Below, one piece after another: positions 46,105-55,100 of a DNA stretch of 64,000 nucleotides; position 1 is the stretch's first letter; each line of letters opens with the position of its first letter. The notes beneath the pieces were generated by a model. That model was not told the origin of the DNA. It saw only the letters and a program-made list of their open reading frames with translations, and ran no database searches. The stretch spans positions 22,193,464 to 22,257,463 of the forward strand of contig OZ024929.1 of NCBI GenBank assembly GCA_964017235.1, given 5' to 3'. The translations under genes were made by a program, and so were the position numbers. Origin of the DNA: Sabellastarte sp. h YS-2021. Lineage: Eukaryota; Annelida; Polychaeta; Sabellida; Sabellidae.

Positions 46105-49100
46105 CTAGGTAATGAAAAGAGTGTAAATAATACAAATAAAACAAAGTCAAAGTAAGGGTTTTACATCCTGTTCAACAGCCATTGTCACACTGGACAGTTT
46201 CATCATTTGTCGGAGCCAAACTCACACAGAGTTAACAGATTATGTTTAGATGCCAAACTGTACCCACCCACTAGGCCAGTTGTGGGAGCCAAACTCACAC
46301 AGAGTTAACAGAATATGTTTAGATGCCAAACTATACCCACCCACTAGGTCAGTTGTGGGAGCCAAACTCACACAGAGTTAACAGAATATGTTTAGATGCC
46401 AAGCTATACCCACCCACTAGGTCAGTTGTGGGAGCCAAACTCACACAGAGTTAACAGAATATGTTTAGAAGCCAAACTATACCCACCCACTAGGCCAGTT
46501 GTGGGAGCCAAACTCACACAGAGTTAACAGAATATGTTTAGATGCCAAACTATACCCACCCACTAGGTCAGTTGTGGGAGCCAAACTCACACAGAGTTAA
46601 CAGAATATGTTTAGATGCCAAGCTATACCCACCCACTAGGCCAGTTGTGGGAGCCAAACCCACACAGAGTTAACAGAATAGGTTTAGAAGCCAAACTATA
46701 CCCACCCACTAGGTCAGTTGTGGGAGCCAAACTCACACAGAGTTAACAGAATATGTTTAGAAGCCAAACTATACCCACCCACTAGGCCAGTTGTGGGAGC
46801 CAAACTCACACAGAGTTAACAGAATATGTTTAGATGCCAAACTATACCCACCCACTAGGCCAGTTGTGGGAGCCAAACCCACACAGAGGTAACAGCCTAT
46901 GTTTAGATGCCAAACTAGGCCCACCCACTAGGCCACTTGTGGGAGCCAAACCCACACAGATGTAACAGCCTATGTTTAAATGCCAAACTAGCCCACCCAC
47001 TAGGCCTTGTTTTTTATATTTTTGCAGGATGTCTTTGTCCAAGCTGCTTACTTATGTGGGTATGATATAGAATTATCAATGCAAGGGAAAGTAAAATAAG
47101 AGCACTTTTAAAATCTGAATATACACCTTTCAGAGATACATTATTTGTATGTTAATATATAAAACTCTGCCTTTTTTCACATTTTACGTTATTCTTGCAA
47201 TGAATCCCATTTTAATAGACTCACTTGTAGAAAAGATTCATGGCTTCATTTTGTGTCATTCCATTGAGCCATGGTTTTGCATATGCTGGGTCCCCACCTC
47301 TGTTGATGGGTTCATCAGGGATATAATCATTGGTTCCTCCAATAGCCACATTCATTAAAATGTGAAACTAAAAAGATACCAATATATGTTCGAGCTACTA
47401 GTATTAAAATATTACTGTACAATAATAGTATTGTCACTTTTTTATTCCTGCATTTTTATAAAAATTTCATGGCAAATTTTATGAAGTAGTTAAATTTAGT
47501 TCAAACTTTTTTATAACAAACACTTGTTGTCAATGAATGTTCAGCTAATATTTCTAGACTCATCGCAAAATATATCATCACGAGACACATTCTCAACCAA
47601 GAATTGCCACAAACATTGCTGTTAGTGTTTGTTAATGTTTTAATCAACAGACATTTAGTAACTTTACGTTAGGGTTAATGTCCTTTTTTAGGCTGGGGGC
47701 GAGTGTATTATGTTCAACATAACTAACTTCAGAATCAAATGGTGCCAAGTCAGGGTTGTTATTAATTCTCCATGGGTTCTGCTCTGGGTCGCTCTCATTT
47801 ATAGTTGTCCATGGCTTTCCAAACTCAAAGAACCCCTCCCACTCTTCATTGTCAGGAATCAGAGGATCAGGAACATTTAAAATGTTCACTCCATCTACTA
47901 AGTAGCTGCAAAAGATAACACAGAAAGAAAAACAATCAGAATTGTGGATTATAATGGTGGGAGTGTGGTAGTACTTAGAGGAATAAGGTTTTGTATGAAA
48001 TACATATAAATTTTGGGTCAAAATAGAGCTTTTATGTCCGGTTCAAAATCCAGGGTCAGGTCCTCAGCATCCTCAGTTGTGGGGAGTTAAATCCACACAG
48101 AGATAACAGCCTGTGATTGGATGCAAACCTGCTAACCCACTATGTCAATGAGGACTTATACATAACATATGGAATTGTGGTTAGGGTGTAATTTGGGCAT
48201 AACAGGTTTAATTATTCTATTTGTATGTTAGTAAGCTTTATGAAACTTCTAGAATTAACCTGTGCATATACTGAACTATTTGAAACTTAGATGGTTTTGA
48301 AATTGCCAGTTGAGTGACAATTTGCTGTTACAATAGTTAATCTCAGAACAGTACAATATAGCTAGTAAAAGCATAGACCGAATTCAATTCATTTAATTTA
48401 CAAGCTACTATTTCTTCCTTCTCAAATAGAAAAAGATATTGATCGCTAAAAAAAGAGAAATTCTATTATTGCAAAGAAATGAGATCTTTCTGATGATGCA
48501 CATGGTAGAATTTATGGGACTAAAGTACTGTATAGTATTACATCCTAGAGTAAGTGAAGCCACAGGATCTTTTTTCAATTGTTTCAATTTATACTCATCA
48601 CAATATATCTACATACTAAAACACACAAAGTGCTATTTGACCCTTCTCACTGTACAAATACAGCCCAACTCTCTAGTTACTGACATTCCTTTTTCTGATA
48701 GGGGATCAAGGATGACCATATATCAAACGTCCTTGAGGTTCTTTAACCTGCCACTGAGGAAAGGACCCAATAACAGGGGACAGCCATTTTAATTGGTCTT
48801 CCGAGCCACTATGTATCTGTATGTACCTGGGTTTGACCCGACCTCCTCTGTTCTTAGGTGAGTGTGTTACCCACTAGGCCACAGTGGCAGATAACACTGA
48901 GGCACTTACAAACAATGGCGTACAATTTACTTTTGGTTAAACTAAAGAAACTATGGATTATTTACCTAAATAAACCCACGTAAAGTTAGTTTTCGGACAA
49001 ATTTAAAATGTAGCCAGAAATTGCAATTTATTTTGTCCTAGGATGCAGAATACAGGCATGTTGGTGTTTTGTTTGTTGTTTGGTAATTTATGTATGCCTT

Positions 49101-52100
49101 TCCAAAGTCGAAAAGGTGTCTTGGGTACTGATCAGGGAACAGTTTCACATAGAGCCTTAGACTTAATATAGCCAGTCTTAGACCAAGTCAGGGACTTAAC
49201 TCTAGGCCCTTCGATTTTATAAAATCAGTGACTTGGTGGATTTCAGAAATGACGAATTTACTGAAACCAAGAAGTAGGTTGAGTTATCGAATAAATATAG
49301 TGTTTATCTAAGTCAAGTGACCATTTTTTCTACTCCCAATATAGTACTGATGACTTGTACACGTTGTATATGTATACATTTTATCATAAGCAAAATCCCA
49401 TTTGCAACAGAAATCATGTACCTTCATAAATACTTCAGGTAGATTCTCTGTATATTAACATTTTACTTTAATAATGGCCACATTCTGCTATTTGTTTGCA
49501 AAGGTTATTCCCACTGAAAGCTAAACTTAACTGTAGGACCACGGACTTAGTCTGAGTATCAGACGAAAGTGTTTTAGGTCTCAATACAGACTTAGCCCTT
49601 TTGTAAAATCTATGCCATGGAGTTTCCCACTTTGCATTTTCCTGCACTTCTTCGGGACTATTAGTGTCCTGAAGTATCCCCATAAAATAGGGACTGTACC
49701 TTTGTTCAGTTCTCTTTGTGGGAAAAAATATCAGTTATAAAACATTTATCCATGCCCAAACCTGACCCTCCCCTGTGGCTACAGTGTCGCTTTCAAACTT
49801 GACATTGAAGAGAAGACATGTTAATTTTTACTTCCCACATCTCTCCCTCTTGTTCAGTGAGGTTTAAATCCTTATCCATGTTAAGGGCCTGAGGGCCTAC
49901 ATATGTTTACTACCTTGTCTCAACATATCTATTTTTATTATAGCCACCTTGGCCTTCAGGTTGTAGGGCCACATTAGATTGATGATCTCACTGAAATCTC
50001 AACCTTGGATTTGAGGTCTTTGGCATGTGTCCAGTTTAACCTTTAAGGTCACTTCCTCAGCTAGACCTCACAAGGTCGACCCTACTTAATGGGTACTTTC
50101 AGGTGAAAAACTTATTTTAAATATTCTAGTCTGTTAAAAGTTTTTAAAATCATCATGAAAGCTTATTATGTACTTTTAAAATGAACAATGAACAATGGCT
50201 TATTATGTACTTTTAAAATAAACAATGACTTTTATATTCTAAGTTTTTAATGCTAATTTTTTTTCTATTCATAAATTTGTGTGTTAAATTATTTTATATT
50301 CTGTCAAACATGTGAATACTTCTAGTATACAAAATATAATTTTACTCTTCTCATATATTTAAAGTACCCGCAACCTGGTGTTTCTCTGTCTTGGTTTGGT
50401 GACTGATACATATTTTATGCATTTTATTCATACAATCATTGAAACAACAAACATGCACTTGTGATGTTCTTCTTTAATTTTCTTTACAGTGGTAAATGAG
50501 TTGGGCCTCGCTGGTTATTGAGCTAACTTTACAGTCTGCAAACAGCTTCTTAATAAGGATTAATTAATTACTCCTCAGAGTGTCGTATGAAGTAAATTGA
50601 CACCATAAGCGTGGACGATGGGCTTGGGACTGGTGTTTTTGTACTTAAATTGTGTAATATGAAATCATTTTAACACTGAACACTTGCCTGTATCCAGCAG
50701 GAGACCAGATGACTTCATAGATATGAAAGGTTTCTCCATAGTGGACTGTTTCATTAATGCTGAAATTGATATATATGTTTAAATATTGAATTAAGATAAC
50801 ATCATATACCTGTCTATGGCATAAGGTGTCTCAATGCTACAAAATGTGTCTTTCAAGATATTTGGAAAATGGTGACAACCATTGGAGTCCAAGTATGATA
50901 AGATGAGGGCATGTGACTTGTTCCTAGCAGCTACCATCCATCACTTGTAACACTAAGATCACATTAATGTTGGATAGAAGAGTGATTCATATTCAAAGAT
51001 AGGTTCTAACACTGTAATGGTTAAAGAATTTAAGTAAAACAGCTAAATGGAAACAAACTCAAAATTCTTTAATAACAGGCAAACAATCCCAAAGAATTAC
51101 CTTTTGCTGGCTGCAACACAGAGACAAATCAATATTCATGGCGGGCCACTCCTAATTAAAGCCTTAGCCAATCCCTGCTCTTTAAGGTGACGCAGCCCTT
51201 ATAAAGTAACTGATATAATAACCCAGCTTGCTGCTGGAGAGAGAGATGTGTACAGTCTGGCATTTTAACAACTAACATTCTGGACACTGAGTAGTTGAGT
51301 TCACACTTCCCCAGAATGACTGAGTTTCAGTTATCAAACATAACATGAATTGTACTTATGAATTGTTACAAGATTTGTGAATACACTATGAAGGAGTAAA
51401 CATGTGTTTCACTTCTGTCATTGTGGCGACAGAAGCGAACCTCTCATAAAAAGCAGCCAAGCAGGTCGAGACAGAAGTGGACATAGTGGAGATCTGGGAA
51501 TCCACAGCTGCCATCAGGCACTGCTGGAGTCCACAAAAATCACCTCTTTCTACCCCCAAACCTTAATTTAGGCAAACACCCAGTGTAAATGTGGATTCAG
51601 ACAAAATTAACTCATTATTATATATAAAGCAAAAAATTGTAAAACATTTGGAATATTTTCAGGTATCCATGATTACTGCTCCGAACCTTATAAAGTTTGA
51701 AGACTGGTAAAGCACTAATGACTTTGTACAATGGATTATAATTGTGTATTTCGTATTAAACCTACCCGTGATGTCAATAGATTAAACCACAATAAACATA
51801 AAAATGTATACATACATTTCCCCGATGGTAAGATTAAATCGGTTTTCCGGACGCCCCACACCCCAATGCATGGCAGATCCTGCTCTCTGGACACCAGCCG
51901 CTCTCCCATCAGCATAGTAAAAATCCTCATTACCTGCGAAGTACACATACAGTCCAGCCACTTTTTATGAAAGAAATATCTATCACTTAAGAACAATATA
52001 ATACTCATGCTACACACTTGTCTATTGTTGTCATCTTAGGGGTCACGGTGGCAGAGTGGTAACACTCTCGCCTCCCACCTCTGAGGCTGGTGTTTGGTTC

Positions 52101-55100
52101 TCGGCATTGCCTCAAGTGGGAAAGCTGGTAGTTGCTTGCCGTTGGTCAGCAGTTTACAGTACAGAACCTTGACCAACTGTATGTACTGGTTTCCTCTGCC
52201 ATTCCAACTACCCATCGTGATATGACCTGTACAGTGTTGAAGTGATGTAAAACCTCAAATAAATAATAAATAAATAAGGAAATAAATAAAGTATTGTCAT
52301 CTTCATTCATGATATCTATATGTATTTTTGTACATGCCATTTTGGATCTATTATATACTATTAAGAGTATAATGTTAACACTTAAAGTGAACAGTAACAA
52401 TAATAATCACTAGAGAGCATTTGTAGACTGCAGACCTCCATAGGTGCATTTTTCTGAAAATGCAGGAATTTTTATTGTATCCAGAATATGACAAGGATCT
52501 TTCCCAAAATGTGATCAATCCTTCCATTTGGCTTGCCCCATCTACATAAAAAATTATTTTTGGAGTAATGCTAGCAGGAGAGACAAAATCATTAAAATAC
52601 ATTCACAATGGGATGATTGATATGTCATTACTTTGGACTTATCACAAACACTGAAAAACCGACAGGCAGATGTATAATTGAACTCATCAAAACCATGATC
52701 TCCTGGTATGCGTAATAATAGTAATAAAATCAGTAATATATCAAAAGAAAATAACCATTTGTTTTACTTGTCTTATGGGGGATGGTTTACTTTGACGTAT
52801 AAATCATACGTGTGGCTTACATATTTAAAGAAACGTTGAATTAAAAATTGATAGTTGTTCGAGAATTAGTAATGCTATTCATGTACAGTAAGCTGCACTT
52901 GGAATACCAAAAAATAATTATTACCTGGTACAAATCTAACAATATTTAAGTCACAGATGGTGTTTGGACGAAAATAAAATACTTTATTTTGAAATATGCT
53001 ATACAACTTCATCCTGAAAATTCACTTTATAAAGCATGATAACCATTGAATAAAATAACATACAGACTTATTCCATAATCTTTACATTTATTTAAAACAA
53101 AGCCACTATAAAACAGATTAAATTAAGAAAAATTAATTATAAACTATGCATAAATTACCAACAGATTCCACCAAGTCGTATTCCCCAGACACTGGCCAGT
53201 CACCATAGCACCAGTTTTCAGGCAAAAACCAGACAGCTGGACACAAAAAAACATGGTATTCTATTAAACCACGCGATCTGTATCTTAATTATTACCCACT
53301 GTTGTAAATGCAGATGTTTGTATTTCTGCACAAATATCTTTCTGGATATACATTAGACTGGAATCATATTTCCATTTCTTAAAATTTGGGCTAACTTTAA
53401 AGATTTCTGTATTCTGTCATTGGAAGCTTTACAGCAGTATCTGAAATGTATTTCATCTTTATTAAAGTCTTCCATGCAAACTTGACCTATCTTATACCAG
53501 ACATGTTATAATATAGGATTTATAAAGCATGTCAATATTTATCCAGATGGTTAACTAACCTGGCCACATCCAGTCACCCACTGGCATCTTTGCTCGAACT
53601 TCAGCTCTGCCATATCTGTAGCTAAACCTATTGATTTGAAACAAAGAGTTACAAATAGCTGATTGAGAAAATATGGTAAACTTAATATGGTAAAATGGTA
53701 TCCAATGGTAAACATTTATTAATAGGTCTGACTAAAAAAATTACTATAACGGTGAACATGATGCTGCAGTAGTGAATTCAACTGACGAAAGTGTAGTTAT
53801 TATGATAGAGTTGTTTTTTTTTTGGTTTTTTAGCAGCACATTGTTTTTGTTATATCATGACAGGTAGTGTTAAAGGCAAAGGATGCCAGTAATACTGGCT
53901 GGTCATGATTTTGCGTTGCAAACTGCCAGGCATTGGTAAGCAACTACCAATTTCACCATACGGGGTGTTGTCCGGCATCTGAACTGCCGACCTCAGAGAT
54001 GGGAGACAAGTGTGTTTACCACTACACCCGCCGGGCCTTGTTAGTGATAGGGAAGAACTAAAGCCATTGCTAAGTGTTCTATTGTACAACCAATTTAAAT
54101 AGGGATTCTTAAAATGGGGTATAATTCCAAGATAATGTCATGTAAATACAAAACTCAGTAATCGTAACAACAAAACTTTGCCACACAAAAATGTTCCTGT
54201 ATGAATCTGCTGTTATTTATTATTTCTCAAGTTTACTTATATGTACTAAAAATTAAGTAAATAAATGAAACTGACCTTTCAGAAGACCGTATCCTTCCAG
54301 ATGCAATCGGAGGAATTTCAGTGTCTTGTGGTGGTGCGTAGCCCTGTCTGACACATCCATCATTCTCCGGATTTGTACACCGCCCATACAGTTCTAGTAG
54401 TTTAGAAACAATATACTCTGCTGATTTGATTTTTGTAGATAGCTTTATGGAGGGTTTACTATATGTACTCTAAATTAACTCATTTGGTTTTTGCATAGTA
54501 TTTTGTCGAGTATCATCAGAGGTACACTCCGTGCAGTGTTGCTTAGGATATGTAACTTACTGTAAAATTAGAAAACATTCACAAGAGCATGTTCAGAAAA
54601 TGATCCCTTTTTTAGTATTAGAATAAATCGATAAAGAAAGTGAAATCACCGAAAACAGATTGAAAAATTGGATCTTTTGCTGCATTCTTTTCAAGCTATG
54701 AGATGGTATTTACCACTCATGCATTCGTGCCTGCCACTGGGAAGTTAGATAGGGTTCTTTGCTATTCAGCTTTATGATTACAGGTGTATGTAACAGAAAA
54801 CAGAAACTAAGTACAAACAGAAATAAATGAAGACAAAGATAAAAGCAATGACGGTAATTTGCTTTCCAGCATTAAAATATATACATGTATATGTATATTA
54901 TTTGTCTTCTGAACTTATATATCAATATTCTAATTATTAAAACACTTTATTTCACAGGTTTTATAACAAAGGCACGCGTATTGTGCATAATTGTTGTCAT
55001 CATAGGTAAGGTCACAAATTAGAAAGCTTGGGAGATATTATATTCACCGGTTAACATCATTATTTGCATTTTGAGAACCAATTTATCCTCCTCAGAAATG

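Noticed and set aside
46208-47008. Regular short repeats resembling a CRISPR array
   Set aside because: The whole 73-bp period is repeated with no unique spacers, the genome is eukaryotic, and the unit is a SINE head.
46842-47042. 66-codon frame across the 73-bp array
   Set aside because: It is a reading of the minisatellite; its repeated wording has no other support.
48439-48792. 117-codon plus-strand frame
   Set aside because: Most of it is an antisense reading of the family 2 SINE at 48590-48891 within a glucanase intron.
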